Below are positions 32,901-47,900 of a stretch of 64,000 nucleotides of DNA, one piece after another. The translations under genes were made by a program, and so were the position numbers. Each line of letters starts with the position of its first letter. Within the stretch, counting starts at the first letter, position 1. The stretch is from positions 15,955,597 to 16,019,596 of the forward strand of contig NC_084775.1 in assembly GCF_028858725.1 (NCBI RefSeq). Reading direction: 5' to 3'. This DNA is from Colius striatus. Taxonomy: Eukaryota > Chordata > Aves > Coliiformes > Coliidae. The notes beneath the pieces are model-generated. The model was not told where the DNA came from, ran no database searches, and was given only the letters and a program-made list of their open reading frames with translations.

Positions 32901-35900
32901 AAAGTAATATCTCTTAGCCCTGTGCTTCTGTCTTTCTGCAGTTAGGGATGCATGAGGATGCTATTTAAAGGGTGCAGTTTGTGGCTGTTCCAGTGCCGCA
33001 GATGTTCCCTTCCATACGCTCTCAACTTCTCCGTCAGTGAGAAATTCGACGCAAGTACTTGGGGCTGAAGAGACATGCTGGGGACTGGCTAAGCCAAATG
33101 GGCTCACTTGGCTTACAGAATGCCCCACAGAGGTCCTGTAAAAGCAAACCCTGGCAAAAGGGAAGAGCAGAAGGTTACCGGTGTATAACCCATCCCTTGT
33201 AGCTGGGAGTCAGATCCTGCTGGGGTCAGGAGCTAACAGCCCATGAGGCAGGTACCACAGAGGTGCAGCAAGACTCACCTGGGTGGGTGATGTGGGCAGA
33301 GAAGCAGAGGGCAGGGCTGGCCCTGCAGGCACTCAGCGTGGGAGCCGAGTGCTGTGGCATAGCCTCATCCAATTTTGCACAAACAGAGGGTTTTTCGAAT
33401 GAAACGGGCTCTGTGTGCTTAAATAACAGGCAGCTTTTGATCCAGAGTAGGAGCAGCCCCAGCGATCCGTGTGTGTGACGTGCTGTGCCGTTGCAGCGAG
33501 CACAGGCAGTTGCAGGGGCTTTGGGAAGGGCTGGCCCTGTGTGAGCAACCCAGAAGTTATTCACTTGGTGCTATTTTACTTTTCAAATATTTGACAGTGG
33601 TTCCTGAGCAGCGAAATGTGCTCCAAGGAAATCCTTTTACAAAACACAGGCTGTATTTTAATGAGCATAACGTGCAGTTACATGGCTGGAGCCAGAGCCT
33701 GCCAATACACGTATCTTTCGGGAGTTCAGATGGATGTCTGTAGAAAATACAGCCTGAGCACTGGCTTTCCAATTTTCCAGTCCATCAGGATGGATTTACA
33801 CTCTTGTCAGGGGTATGAAATTGCTGAATTCAGCGGTGAGATAGTTGTGTGTCTTTAAGCACTTGAGCTGCCAGGCACAAGGTGCTCAGAAAGGCAGGAA
33901 CACATCCCTGCTTTGCTCCGAGGGACCCAGCGGGTCTGGGGGCATCACCTACACGATGGGCAGGGTGAGTGCCAGCACCCCAACAAGCACTGAGACCCTG
34001 CCAGGGCTTCAGCAGGAGAAGCACCAGGGTGAACCATAAAGGCAGAGCCCAGTGAAACTGCCTTTCCACTGCTGCTTTCAGAGGGAGGTCACACACACAC
34101 ACATCCAGCCAAACCAGCCACAGGAAAACACCATCAGGCTGCTGCCAAAGAGGCAGGAATGGCAGGGACCCCCCCCTGCCCTGCCCATTCCAGCAGCTCC
34201 TGCTCTGCAGGGGCTCATTGTTGCTGCTGCCCACTCAAAGTGAGGAGGTGTTTGGGTAAGGATGTGATTCAAAGAGAGACAGAATGATCTTTTAAAATGC
34301 TGGACCCCCTGTAGCTGGAGCTCTGTGATCCCAGCTGAAGCCTGGGATGTCTCTGGCTGGGCTGCGTGGCAGCACTGCAAGGACCTGGGCACGGGGCTGT
34401 GCTGATCACTGCTGTCCCACAGAGAGGAGAGCAGAGCCCAGAGCATCAGAAAGGCTCTGGAGGGACTGGAGGGGAGCAAAGGAGGATTTGGCATCACTCT
34501 GACTCAGGTTGCTGCAGCTCAGCTGCTGCTCATAACTGCCTGCTGCAGCTTTCCAGAGCCCTTCCCAAAAGGACCTGCTTCACAAGATCATTTTTCATGC
34601 TGGTGTGCATGAGTGATGCCTAGATTTGATGCAGGGAGGAGACCTGTGTGGTGCAGGTGCCTCAGCTGCTCTCACTGCAGCCCCGAGACCAACTCAGCAT
34701 CCGGGTACCTCAGCCTGCATGAGCCAGGATGAAGTGAGGGGGAAATGCTTTGCTGAAGCAGCCCTTCCTGCTGAGCTGCTAAGGGAAGATGTCCTTCCTT
34801 TCAGAGGACAGGTCACCATCTGCCTGCCTGGTTTCACAGCCTGTTCACAGACAAGTTGTTAAGGATGTTCCTGCACTGCCCCATGGGCTGCTGTATCTGC
34901 ATCCTGCTCTGGTGAAGAGCTTCCTGTTCCAGCCTTGCTCTGTCAGGACAGGAGAGCCCAGGACAGACAGCAGCTCGCTCAGGGAGCTGCAGCCCAGCTG
35001 ATCAGCAGCTCCTGGAGAAAGCAGAGCTGCTCAGGCAGGATGGGCCCCTCACCCACCACATCCCCCACAGTGACTGCTGCAGCAACTGCACCGCTGGGAA
35101 GATGAAGAGGAGGAATAAATGAACTGCTGATACTTGCAGTGACCCCCTACATCACTCAGTGCTCTGTTGTCTCTCAGACTTCATCTGTAAGGATTTCAGA
35201 AATGAGAGGAGATCCAGGGAGCAACTGGAGGAGCCAACCAGAGCCTGGGGTGGAAGAGGCAAAGCCAGGAAACAGCTGAGGGAAGGGAGGGAGACTCATT
35301 TTTCCTAACAGGGAGCAAAGCACTGTGGATCTAGCAGAGCTGATGGTATGGGCTTGATAAGCCAGTGCAAGTGTTGCTAATATTCAACTTGAACCTGTAG
35401 CCACAGTCCTGACAGTTGGGGGGATGCTTGAGCAGTCACAGCTGGTGCCTGTGTCCTGACACCCCAGAAGCCCTGTGACCCTCAAAAAAGAGGGGTGTGG
35501 GTGATCAGCGAGGAACTGTGCAGGACTCTGGCAGTCAGGGGCTGCAGCTGGCACAGACAGCGAGTGCTCCTCCTGCGCTTTCCAGAAGACACTATTTCTG
35601 GCCCAGTGTCTTCCTTAGATGACATGGAGTGGAACAGCAAAGCCTTTGAAGTGTGCTGCTGCCAGTTCACATCACACTGCTAAAGCTGAGCTGTAAGAGC
35701 AGGGATGCACAGTGGCACAGGCCCTGTCTGGGGAACCGAATGCTGGCTGAACATGGAGCTTCCCTGGTGCAAAGCAAGGGAGCTCTGCCTGGATTCCCCA
35801 GGTCTGTGTGGTGTGGGGACAAGCACAGATTTGTCCAGACTCTTCTGCCTTTTTCCAACCCCATGATCCCATCACCTGCAGCAGGTGATGTTCAGCCCCT

Positions 35901-38900
35901 GAAGAGCCCAAGTGAAGCCCCAGCAGCAGGGCTGGAGGCTCAGCTCTGCATCCCCTCTGCCAGGGACGAGGGCTGCAGAAAGGGAAAGGACATCAGCACT
36001 CCAGGACAGATGGCTGCAGTGGGGAGGTACAGGGAAACTTTGTGCAAGCGAAAGCCAAGCTCCTGGCAGCAGGAGGGAAGGCATGAGCAGCCTGGCCACT
36101 GCACCCAGCTCTGAAGGTGTGATTCCAAATGCAAAGCTTTAGTCTGGAAAGGAAACTTGGTGCCAAACGCAAAGGCATCCAAAATTCGAGTGTGACAGAA
36201 GGACTATCCGTGGGGCTGATCCCTGAGCTGTGCAATCTGCTCAGCAAAAGGCATGCTCAGCTCTGTCTCGCTGTCTTGCACACTTGTGTGCTATGTGCCA
36301 AGGCAAAGACCCGAGGCATCAGGAGTCATGCCTGGGAGAAGGCTCTGCAGGTGTCACCCCGAGAAGGGGCAGCACACGTGGTCCCCAGGGCTGATGGGGG
36401 AATTTTGGTGACATGCTTCAGCCCATCAACAAGGGAACTACTGCAGGGACCTGGCGCTGCCACAGATTGCTGGGGCAGAGCAGGCAGGGAGCGGGAGGGA
36501 TTCTGCTGCCAGAATCAGCAGGAAAGATGAGGAGATGGCAAAGATGGCTGGAGGGATCTCTGAGGTCTTGTGGCAGCCACTGTTGGGCTCAGTGTCGTCC
36601 TGAGAGCAGAGCAACACACTAGCCCGAGCATCCAGGCACTAATGAAGCAGGAATAACGTGGGGAGTGAGGGAATGTTCTGGAAACTGGTCGGTTTGGGGT
36701 GATTTCAGAGCTAGTCAGAACAGCTGAAAATAGTTAAAATTCAAGAGAGATTCTCCATCTGACTTTTTAGGGTGGGTTAATGGAGCATGTCAGCATTCTG
36801 TGGATGAGATCCTTCATCTCAGGCAGATTGGTGGCTGGGGGACAATGCTGGAGGACATGACTGTGACATCCCATCCCGCTGCTCTTCCCCCCACAACAGA
36901 GCTGCCTGGTGACATTCAGGAATGGGGCTTCTGTTTTCTGAGGATGATTTAAATGCCATTTCAGTAGAAGGAAAACAAGCTGTTCCTGATAGTCCTAAAT
37001 CTCCATTTGCCAAGACACCAAGTCCCTAAATTGAAGGGCTACTCTGGTGTGACCCCTGATAGCCTCCCAGTGCTCCCAGCAGCATCCCTGCCCACTGCCA
37101 GGAGCTCAGCAATACAACAGAGCAGGTGTCCTCTTGGACACTGCAGCCATCCTTTCCCCCATTGCAGAGGATACAAACAGAGAAGGGTTTAAAATAAGAA
37201 AGGTAGATAGTGGTAAGAACATCAAAGACGTGACCCAAGCACCACTTTGCTATTCACAGGGCACAGGGGTACCTGGTACCCTGGCTGCCAGGAGGTGGGA
37301 TGCAGCACTGGCCTCCAAAGCATCCTTAGAGGCTCAGAACAACCCATCAGGCTGTTCCCAACACCCTCAGGGTTACTCAGCTCTGGCTCAGAGAGGACAG
37401 ATCTTGAGGCAACACTGCCCAAAGCAGCCACCCACCTGCAAAGCTGCTCCAAAACCCTGAGACATGAAAAAAACCCTTCCTAGTCCCCATCAGACAACTT
37501 GATTCCCTTTGCTCCTTATCATCCATCCACGTTATTCCTGCAGCAGCTCTTAAATTGCTGTTGGACACTATATTTACATAAATATGTGAGCCAATGAGGT
37601 TTAAAACCCTGGTGAGCTCTAAACGGTGTGTTAGGTTTTGGAAAGAGGATTTTATCAATTTGTTGAGAGTACAAATCAACAGAGCAGAATTTACCAACCC
37701 ATCAAGAAGCGAGGTGACAGTTTGGAATGAATCCTCAGCCCGAGGCACACCATGTACCTCCACAAACACCTCCCAGCGTAAATAGAGTTGAGAAATAGTG
37801 AAGGAAAATGTAACTTTTAATGCCTTTGTACACTGGCAGCTAAAGGGCTGCAGCACCATCGGGGAGATGAATGGAACTAATGGCATTGGGGAGGTGCTGC
37901 TGCCTCCCTCTATTTTTATCCCACACTCAGTCCCCAGCCTGCTTTGAGGAACTTCAATTTGCCTTTGTAGCAGCACTTCCCTAAAAGAACATTTCCCCAA
38001 CAGCCTCTCTTCCTCATGCATTCGTTAAACAAAGATTAATTGCGTGCAGTTTCTGCACACACCCTCCCTGGCTGCTGGGAGCAGCCCCAGAGCCAGTGTC
38101 CCGGGGCAGGAGCCTGTCTGTGTCCCTGGGGTCAGGTGGTGGCACTGGGGCTTTGGGACTGTGTTACAGCCTGGGGCCATTTGTGCAATGAGGGGTGCAG
38201 TGCTCAGGGGGTTCCTGGGCTGGGGTGGGTGCTCAGGGTCCCTGCTGTGGTCCCAGCCTGGCAGTAGCACTGCTCTTGCTGCTGAGCTTGCTCCTTGCCT
38301 AAGGAGGGAAGGCAGCTTTTGGCCTCCCAGCCCAGCACCCCAAGAGCACGAGGGCTCCTGCTGCTCCCAGGCCCTCCTGACTGCAGCCCCCTGAGAGGCA
38401 GAGCAGGAAGCCTTCAGCCCTGGCCACTGCAAGGACCTGGGGCTGCTCTCCCATCAGGGGTTTAGCTGCCTCTTAGATGAAATCAGTGAGGCAGTTTCAA
38501 TTAAAAGCAAACTTTTCAAGCTATCTAATCAAAAAAATATAAAGGCTTCTTTTCAGCTTTTGTTTGCAGCCCACAGAGGAGCCCATGCCTGCCAGCAGTG
38601 AAATGGCTGTCTTTATTGTGTAGATGACTGTGAAGGACACAGGCTGTGTTCCCCTTTAGGAATGCATTGAGGCTTTCTTGGAATTCATCAGGAAAGGTAG
38701 GGAGGGAAGGGTGCAGCAGAACAAGAGCCCTCACAGCCACTCTCTTGACAGCAATAGTGGGGATCAGCCTGCTCCCCCCTGAGGCAAACCTTTTTAGCTT
38801 TCCCACTGCAGAATCACCAGAGTGGGCTGCCACAGGCAAGGGCTGTATTTTTCCACATCTCCATTCCACAGGCATCAAACTGGCCTCACAAGCAAAGCCT

Positions 38901-41900
38901 TTGCATGGTACAGCACTGCACCTTTGCTGGAAACCAGAACCCTGAACAAATAGCAAAGGCAATAGTCTGCTTAAAGTCAGGACTACAAACTCAGAGTTAG
39001 AGCCAGCTCTGGAAAACTCCATCCTAGCACCCTCAGCACCGTTCCCAGGCACAGACCAGAGCACTCTCTGATGCCAAACGCGTTACAAGTTTGCTGCTGC
39101 TGCACTTCCTGCTGCCACGAAACCACCTCTCGTGTTCTCACGAACAAACAACTCTAACCCACAGCCTCCTGATCCAGCCAGAGCCTCAGGCTACGCTGCA
39201 CCTTGCAGTTTTCCTGCAGGAACACCACCAGGCTTCAGGGGCAGCGACACTCAGGGAGGTGCTGAGCCATGGGGGGGCTGCAAGAGGCAGACGTGGGGCA
39301 GCTGGGAGCAGGACCCAGGGGCCATCCCCACACTGGCACATCCCAGGTCTCCTCCAGCAGCAGCTGGTCCATCCCTGAGCACTTAATGTTAACATCAAAA
39401 GGGTAATCCTTAAAACCAGAGTGACTTCTGGGGTGCACCTACGTTAATCACGCTGCAGCGCTATCACAGGCGTTACAGAGGCGATCACCCCGCGGGAGCA
39501 GAAGCAATGTCAGCGGTGGGAAGAGCCTCATCCCAGCAGGATGACACACTGCTTTGTGTAATTTGCTGATTCATTACCTGCTGGGAAGAACAGAGTCAGG
39601 TACTTTCTCACCACATTTCGCAGTCAGCAGGGTGTGTCAAAAATAACACCATGGCCAGGAGACAGGCACAGGCAGCGCTGATCCAGAGGGATGCTTCACA
39701 TGAGGGTGTGGGCAGCATCTGACAGAGCCCTCTCTCTGCTCCCCGATTCAAATATCAAAGCTCTTCTGGAGAGGCTCCTCCCTGAGCCTGTGGCACAGGC
39801 TGCCAAAGCAGAAGAGCTGCAAACTGGAGCTGACCTGGAGAAGAGCTGATGCTCCTGCAGCATGGCCAGGTCCAGCCCGGCTTCCCAAAGCACTCACCCT
39901 GAGCAGGGCTGGGGGAAATCACCCTCCAGGGCTGGCATTTGAGAGCTTTGTCATTAACCGAGTCCAGCTGTGATTGACAAGCAAACCTGGCAGTCATTTC
40001 CTAATTTGTGTTTCCTGCTTTCCCTGTTTAAGGAATTCTTGGAGGTGAGAGCAGCGGATGGTGCCCAGACAGGGAGATGCATTTCTGTGCCTCTTGTCAC
40101 CATCCTTATGCCCACTTCTGTGAAACACATTGTCAGAGCATCAAAGCCCTAGAGGAGGGGGCACAACAGCTCTCACCCCAGCTGGGGAGGGGAAGGTAAA
40201 AGGGCCCTGAGCCTGATAGGAGCATGCTGGAAAAAGTATAGCCCTTGCCCATGGAAAGCACCTGATTTGGGTGGAGAGCAGTGAGGATTTACCTACAGTG
40301 AGCACTTGCTTCAGTCCATGCAGAGGACCAGGTCCTCATTGCTTGTTCACAGTACTCTTTTAGCTTTCTGCTTCTCTGCTTTTGGGGAATATGAGAGGTT
40401 CCAAAGAAACAAAAGGGAAAAGCTTCTTCCCTGTGAGGGTGGGAGAGCCCTGGAACAGGCTGCCCAGATGGGCTGTGGAGCCTCCTTCCCTGGAGACATC
40501 AAACTCACAGCCTAGGTGGTCCTGCCCTGGCAGAGGGGTTGGACTGGATGATCTTTTGAGGTCCCATCCAGCCCTTGAGGTTCTGTGACTGTGATTTGTG
40601 GTGCCCTGGGCACTGGGAGCAGAGCACCGGGTGCCCAGCGCCTCGTCAGGCTCCTTAGCTGTGCCCACCATGGCAGCCCAGCAGCCCTCCCCCACTCCCA
40701 ACTAAGAGCCTCTTGTCTTTGTTCCCAATGTACTCACACCCCCACAAAGGCTATCATTATCCTTTCTGATATAATTAAGATCAATCAAACAGAATAATGG
40801 AGCAGAGGTCAAGGAAGGCTGTTACTTCCTCTGGGAACAAGGAGCTGCTTTCGTCAGCAATACCAGGGAGCCAGCTGAATTGTTCTCAGTTACAGAGATT
40901 AGGAACGTGCCTTACAATTGCCTGTGCTCCCGTGGGGGTGAGGGGCTGAAAGGCTTTGTCTCAGGGGTACAATGCCTGGCACTGCACCCCCAGTCCTGGG
41001 GCTGCTGCCACAGAGCAGTGCAGCTAAACCCTGGAGCAGGGCTGGGGACCAGGCAGGGCTGGGGGCTGCACCCTACCCCTGTGCTGGGCTCTGGGGAGGC
41101 TGCAGCTCCAGGGCTGTGTCAGTGCTGGGCCCCTCACTCACTGCCACAGGGACACTGAGGGGCTGCAGCGTGGCCAGAGCAGGGCACAGAGCTGGGGAAG
41201 GGGCTGGAGCACAAGGGTGCTGGGAAGGGGCTGAGGGAATGGGGGTGTTGAGCCTGGAGAAGAGGAGGCTGAGTGACAGCAGCACTCTGACACCCCCTGA
41301 CAGGAGGCTGCAGGGAGCTGGGGGTCAGGCTCTGCTCCCCAGTGATGAATGACAGGACAAGGGGAAATGTGCTCCAGTTACATCAAGGGAGGCTGAGGTT
41401 GGAGCTGAGGCAGAACTGTTTCCCTGAGAGGGGTGTCAGCCCCTGTGCCAGGTTGCCCAGGGAGCTGGGGGAGTGCCCAGCCCTGGAGGGATCCCAAAGC
41501 CCTGGGGCTGAGGTGCTGAGGTCCAGGGGTCAGCGCTGGGCTGGGCAGGGTGAGGGAAGGGCTGGGACTGCAGCAGCTTCAGGGGCTTTTCCATCCAATG
41601 ATTCCATGTCTCTATCCCAGGAGCAAAGGCACTGCTGCTCCTCACCATGCAGGAGGGACTGTGTGTCTCTCCTGGTATCCTGATGGCCAATGAAACTCTA
41701 TTTGCTATCTGTGTTAATGACAATGAAGTGCAGAGGCTCATCATCAGGCTGTACCTGGGTTATCACCATCCAGCACAACCGAGTGCAGAAATGGAATTAG
41801 TTCTGCCAGGACATCTTTAAGACACAAATCACTGATGACTGATACAGCTGACAACTAATTATACAAACCCAGTGTCACTGGAACTGAAGTGAGGGCTGAG

Positions 41901-44900
41901 AGGAGCAGCAGCAGCAGCCAGGCTGCCCTGCAGTGATGGGCTGAGCAGGAGCTGGGTGCCTGGCCCAGGGCGTGGGGCAGCGCAGGGAGGCAAAGCCTGT
42001 GCCAGCCCCGAGCTGCTGCTCTCACCCCAGAACAACAGCTCTGGTGCTGAGAAAGAGATTGAAAATGGATTTTGTATTTCTTCAGCCAAATCTTGTGCAA
42101 AACCAGGTTGGTTTCTGGAAAGGGACAGGGGTGCATCCTGTGGCACAGCGAGGCTGGGCTCCGTGGCTGTGCCGGCTGACACCGGGAGCTGCCGTGCTGC
42201 CAGACCCCAACGTGTTGTGACGTGATGAGGATCCAGCAGCTGAGGTGCAGTTTATTACTCTCTTTAGAGGAAAAACACCAAGTAATGGAGGAGGTGACTG
42301 ACTGACACGCTGCTTCACGTCTGCCTAGTGATGTTCTGGGCTTTTAAAAGGTGTTTGGGAGCAGAGCGTGTCCTGTCCCTCGGCCACGGGGGGTTCTGAG
42401 CTGTGATCACTCTGCTGAGCCAGGCTGTGCTGGGCTGAGCCAGGCTAAGCCAGGCTGTGCTGGGCTTTGCCCTACTTACCAGCAGCCTCCATGGCACCGA
42501 CTGTCCCCGTAATCGATGGAGCCCAATAACTGTAATAACCACAACCATCAGTAACCCAGCGCTTCTCCTGCCCTCCTGATTGCCAGCAGCACCACTGCTC
42601 ACAATCTGTCAGGAATCATTAGGCACCAGAGCTACAGAATTTCAGAGGAATGCAACAGGGTCTTTTCAAGGGCAACTCTGCAGGCACAGGCAGCAGCAGG
42701 CAGGCAGGTTTCTGCACAGCCTCCGTGGTGGGAGAAAACACAAAGCAAAGCATTGCTTGGGAAAAAGTTTTCCCCCTTCAGGCAGCTGCTGTGGGGAGAT
42801 GGGAGCTGCAGCCATCAGTGGGACACACACCCCTCTGATGCCAGACCCAACCAACCCACTGAGCATCTGGAGCTGAAACCCCACTTTGTCCCTGGGGAGG
42901 GAGAAATGGGTCATGAACAGGGGCTAGGGGGTGCAAGGGATGAAAGCATGGCGTGGGGCACAGGGAATCCCCAGCCCTGTCCTCTTTTCCTCACCTCAAA
43001 CACCTCCAGCTCTGCCCACGTGCACAGTGGGATCAGTGAGTGCTGTGTCCCCACAGTGGGAAAAGCCCAGGTCATTCAGTGATAAGAAAATAGCGTGGAG
43101 CAGTGTGCCAGGCTTCACCTGCCCCACCCTCATTGCACTGAGGCACCTCTGCACCCCATGAAGGTGTCCAGGATGTGGGAGGGCTTCAAATCCCTCCCTG
43201 AGAAGCTCCAGGGCATCTTTTGGGGCAGTACAAAAGGAATACATGCTTTTGGGGTGCCCAAGGGGGGACAGCAGCCACAGGCAGCAGTGGTGTGAGCTGG
43301 GTCCTCCTCTGCTGCTGGGGGGGAAGGCAGCAATGTGACCCCAGGAGGCTGCCTGCATCTGCCCTCCCCTCAGGAGCCTGGACCAGAGCCACACTGTGAT
43401 TCCTCTTCCGTCTTGTGAAAGAAATATAAACCACTGCCAATCAGGTTTGGCAAAAGGCAGCTCAGCTCTACCCCTGCCTGGCAGTCCATGCACAGGCTGT
43501 GCTTAGCTGGGGCAGGAACCCCAAGGGCACAGAGCAGTGATGCCATGGCACGAGCACAGGGCTCCTCTGGTCACCTGGACCTCTAACATCCCATGGTCAT
43601 TTCATATTTCCCATTCCAGAGAGAAAGTCAAATCAAACTGAGCCATGACTACACAGGTAGAACAGCAACAAGGAGGTTTTCAGTCCTCAGATAATCCATG
43701 GATGTGACTGCCTGGAAATGAGAGCATGAATGATTTACAGCCAGGCAGAGGAACATCATCTATTGTAATTAGTCTAAACTTGGTCTCTCCAGATATTTTA
43801 CAGCTGTGTGTCTTGGAATTGCTTCTCAGGCATCCCCAGACACAGGGAGGTTCAACAGGGCTGCTCCTGGTGCTTGGGAACACGAGGGCACTGGTGAGGG
43901 GAGGTGTCGAGGCAAAGCCTGCCTGGCTGTGGGGTGCTGCCTTCCCCAGCCTACCAGCAACTGGGGCAGGCCCAGGTGGCAAGGATAGCCATGGCACTGT
44001 GGTTGGGGCTGAGGGCTCCTGGCTCACTCCCTGCAAGCAGCACCCTGCCTACAGTAGGGCTGCTGAACCTTGGGATGCATCCCTGCTGCAGCACCCCTGC
44101 CAGAGCTCCTGAGCCCCCTCCATCACCCAGCAGGCAGCAACAGGGCAGAGCTGCCCTGCCAAGGCTGTGGCTCACACAGCAGACGGGTGCTGAGGTGCTG
44201 GTGTGGCATGGCAGGGGCAAATCTGAGCAGAGCCCAGCCAGGGCAGGAGTTGCCAGAGCCCCTGAGCTCAGCATGAGGAATGAGCTGCACTCCACAGGGC
44301 TGACCTGCTCCCAGAGAGTTAAGCACAGTGCTCACTTCTGCAGATCTGCTCTGCTGCATCTCAACACTGATGGGAGATTAATTATTTTAGTCTCAGAGAG
44401 CTGACTAGAATGGGCTTTTTGTATCTAAATATACTCTCTCTTTGGGAAGCCATTTAATTTTATACTCTGATATAGACGACTAGGCTGGATGATTGGTTGG
44501 GAAAGAAGGAGCTTCTCTTCCCCAAGTTCAATTTGTATCCTGAAAAGGTGCCAAAATACTCAATTTCCTCTACCCAGGCAGGCCCTGAGGAGCAAGAATC
44601 CCAACTACAGGGCTCACAGGAGCCACAGCATCCATTTCCCTTCGCTCCTTTGTCCTTGTGATGATTCCCTCCAGACCAGGGGCACAGGGCAGCAGGGATG
44701 GGAGGGAGCAGGGGCATTGGCTGGGGCCAGCCTGGGGGTGCATCTGGAGAAGACTGGAGGTTTGGCACTGGGGATTTACCAGGAAGACTAGAAAACTCTG
44801 TGGGAAACTGTCTATTTGCACTTAGTGAGACTCAGCTTTCAAAAAAGTGAGTTACTCCTGAAAACCACCCTGTTAATTCATTCCAGACAGGCCCATCTGC

Positions 44901-47900
44901 CCATAACAAGAGACACACCATGTCTCTCTTACAGCTGATATTAGAAAGAAACTGCAATGAACTCAAATTAACATCTGCATCAAAGCAGCACTCTGTGATG
45001 GCTTTGCTCCCCTGCCCCCTGCTCCCCCCAGCCCCTGCATCTCTGCTGAGATACCAGGATAATTAATCACCCCCATCAGCTGAGGAGCTGGCAGCACCGA
45101 GCCAGGACCAGTCAGCACACGACAGGGCCTGTCCTTTCCACACTGTAAAGCTCTTGATTCCTCTGTAATTGGATGAGGCTCTAATTCCTCTTCCTCATTA
45201 GCTGCTGCTGCTCCTCCTGCAGCGGAGCAGTGACCCGGCTCACGGGCAGTCACAGCCCCTTGGGAAGGAGCTGGGATCGTCCCTGGAGACCTGGGGTTCT
45301 GCCAGGGGGATGCTGGGGGGTGAGGGGGGCTCAGGGTACAGTGAGGCATCATGGGGACACTGGGAACCACAGGCTGCAGCTCCTGGAGTGGGAAGGGACA
45401 TCACCCAAAGCTGTGGGTGCAGCAGATGCCTGCATAGAGCTGGGGTGGTGACACAAATCCCTGAGAGCCACAGTCTCGTTGATTCTGACTCCTGCAGGCA
45501 GCACTGGGGAGGAAAATCCATTTTCCTCCTGGCCTGGAGAAGTGTGTAATTTCCAGGCATCTGCCAGGCCACTGTGGGTCGTTAGAGTAGTTCCAGGCTC
45601 CTCTGGAGCACGGAGGAGAGAGGTGCAGGTCTGTGCTCCTGGCAGTGTCTTCACTACTGTGTGAAACAAGCCAGGCACAAGCAGCATTTGTCACTAAAGG
45701 TGGTTTTTAGAGAGCATTTCATTGTCAGAATATCACCCCTGCCTGAACCCCCAGCTCCCCCCTGTGACCAGAAACCCCCTTGCTTATGGCCAGTCCTTGT
45801 GGCTGTCACCCACTGACCCTGGGTGCACATCCCAGCCCACACAGCAGGTCCCCCAGCATTTCAACAAGCCCTGCTCTGACCACGGGCAGCAGGGGCTGGT
45901 GAAACTCTTTGCTCTTGTTTGCCTTCACTGACAGAGGCAGGTTGGTGGGTGGGCAGTGGGGGGAGAGCCAGGTCCTTCCCAGCCAGGGCTGCTCGGGCCA
46001 GGCACCGCTGCCAGCATCCTTGCCCAGTAATGAGGGGTTTCCATGGCAACCTTATTTGAGCATTGCTGGTGACACAGATGTAAATTTTAAAATGAAATAT
46101 TCAGACCACAGTCCTATGAGCATAAATAAACCCCTGCACATGGCCAATTTAACAGCATTTTAAAGCAGTTCAGGAACTCCTCAGGGCCACGGGAGTCTCC
46201 AGGGGAATGGAAGGAAAAGTGCCCTGAGACCTCCTGCCCTGGGAACCCCAGCACAGCCCCGAGCTCCAGGGCAGGCTTGGCTCAGCAAGATGAGGTGGCA
46301 GTCACAAACCAGCTGCAGATGTGGCACATGAGGACTGCTCAGAGGGGATGTCCAGATGCTCACAGGAATGGGGCAGGCAGAGAAGTCCTGAAGCTCCCCG
46401 AACTCTGCAGCAGTCTCCTCCCAAGCAAACCCCAGGCAGCTCCCTTCTGCCACAGGCTGGCCCCATGGCCACAGCTGCACCTCAGCATTTATTCCCAAGA
46501 GTCACCTGTTTGCCAGAGCCCTGGGAGTCTCTGCAGGACACTCTCCCTGCCCTCAAAGGCACAATATCCACATCTTCCCAGCAAGCAGGGCCAAGCACTG
46601 GAGACTTGGGACTCCACATACCCCCAGGCTACCATCCCAACAGAGCAGAGGGACCTGGAACAGGCACTTCTGCACCCCTTATATCACACAGGGCACCAAA
46701 CCCTAGGAGGATTCTTTTCTGTTTCTCTGGCTGCAAATATGGACACCAAGGTGAAGGAATGTTGGGGTGACCACCATCCATGAGCCCTCCCCGTCCTGCC
46801 TTGCTGGGTGCAGGTGGCATAAACCCACCTTTACATCAAGGAGCAGCTCAGGAACCTCTGATGTGACGAGCAGATCCTGCTCCAGCTGCATCTATCTGTG
46901 CTCCCACATGGGTGACTCACCCACGATCAGATTGCTATGATTTTATTTGCTTACAGCTTCAAGTGCCAGGAGATGCTCTTGAGGAAAACACTTTTTTTTC
47001 CCCTCCCATTGGAAAAAACTCCCCTTAATTTGCTGCAGTTGTAAGCACAGGGGAGAGCAGGTCTCACAGCTCCTGTGAGGAGCCAGGCAGCCCTCGAGGC
47101 TGCACCGCTCTGGTTTGACATTGTGGAAGGCTGTTTCCATTCAGGTCGTTCTGCCCGACAACATTTGAGGCAAAAAAGTCTCTTAAAATCCCCAACCAAA
47201 CCAAAGCATCTCCAGCCCATCACACTGGAGTGTTTTGATGGACTGGTTTTGTTCAGATCCTTGGTTCCCACTCAGACCCTCTTGATTTCCTTCCCCAGTG
47301 CTGGAGACCAGTGTGGGACAGAGGTGCTGGGAGAGAATGATGTGCACACAGCCTCTGCTGCCCCTTTTGCCCCAGGGACACGTCAGGGCCTTGACTCCCC
47401 TCTTATCTGAGTTCTGAACCAACCCTGTGTGAACTCACAGAGGAAGCCTTGGGTTTGATTAGCAACATGCACAGTGGGCCAAGTTGGAAGGCAGGGGGAG
47501 AGCTGGGGCAGGAGCTCTGCATGCCCACCGGCCCCCTAGACTCAGCCCCAGGCAGAAGCCCTCACCCTGTGCAGCCATTCACAACCCCTGCACCCACCAT
47601 CCAGTTTCTCCCACTGCAGAAACTGCAGCACTCCCCAACCCCCCCATCAGCCCAGCTGTAATTGGTAACTCTGGGGGTTCAGGCTGCTCCTTTGTCTGCT
47701 CACAGGTTGGATTGCCTCTGTCTGCATGCACCACAGGCTGTGAGGAGATAAGGGAAGAAGCCTCTATCTTTGATTAGCCCAAATCTGTCTTCCCAAAGCA
47801 CCCACAGCATCCCAACAGCCCAGGCTGCAGCAGGGCTGCCAGGCTCCTTCCTTAAGGGTGGGTGGCAGTGAGGCAGAGACCCCTGGGCAGGGGGAGGTGA

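Noticed and set aside
37847..37870. Possible REST/NRSF (RE1) site, CTGCAGCACCATC
   Set aside because: Only the left half resembles the consensus; the right half does not fit.
38525..39064. 179-codon minus-strand open frame
   Set aside because: No domain, no family resemblance and no start or splice context; consistent with chance in this base composition.
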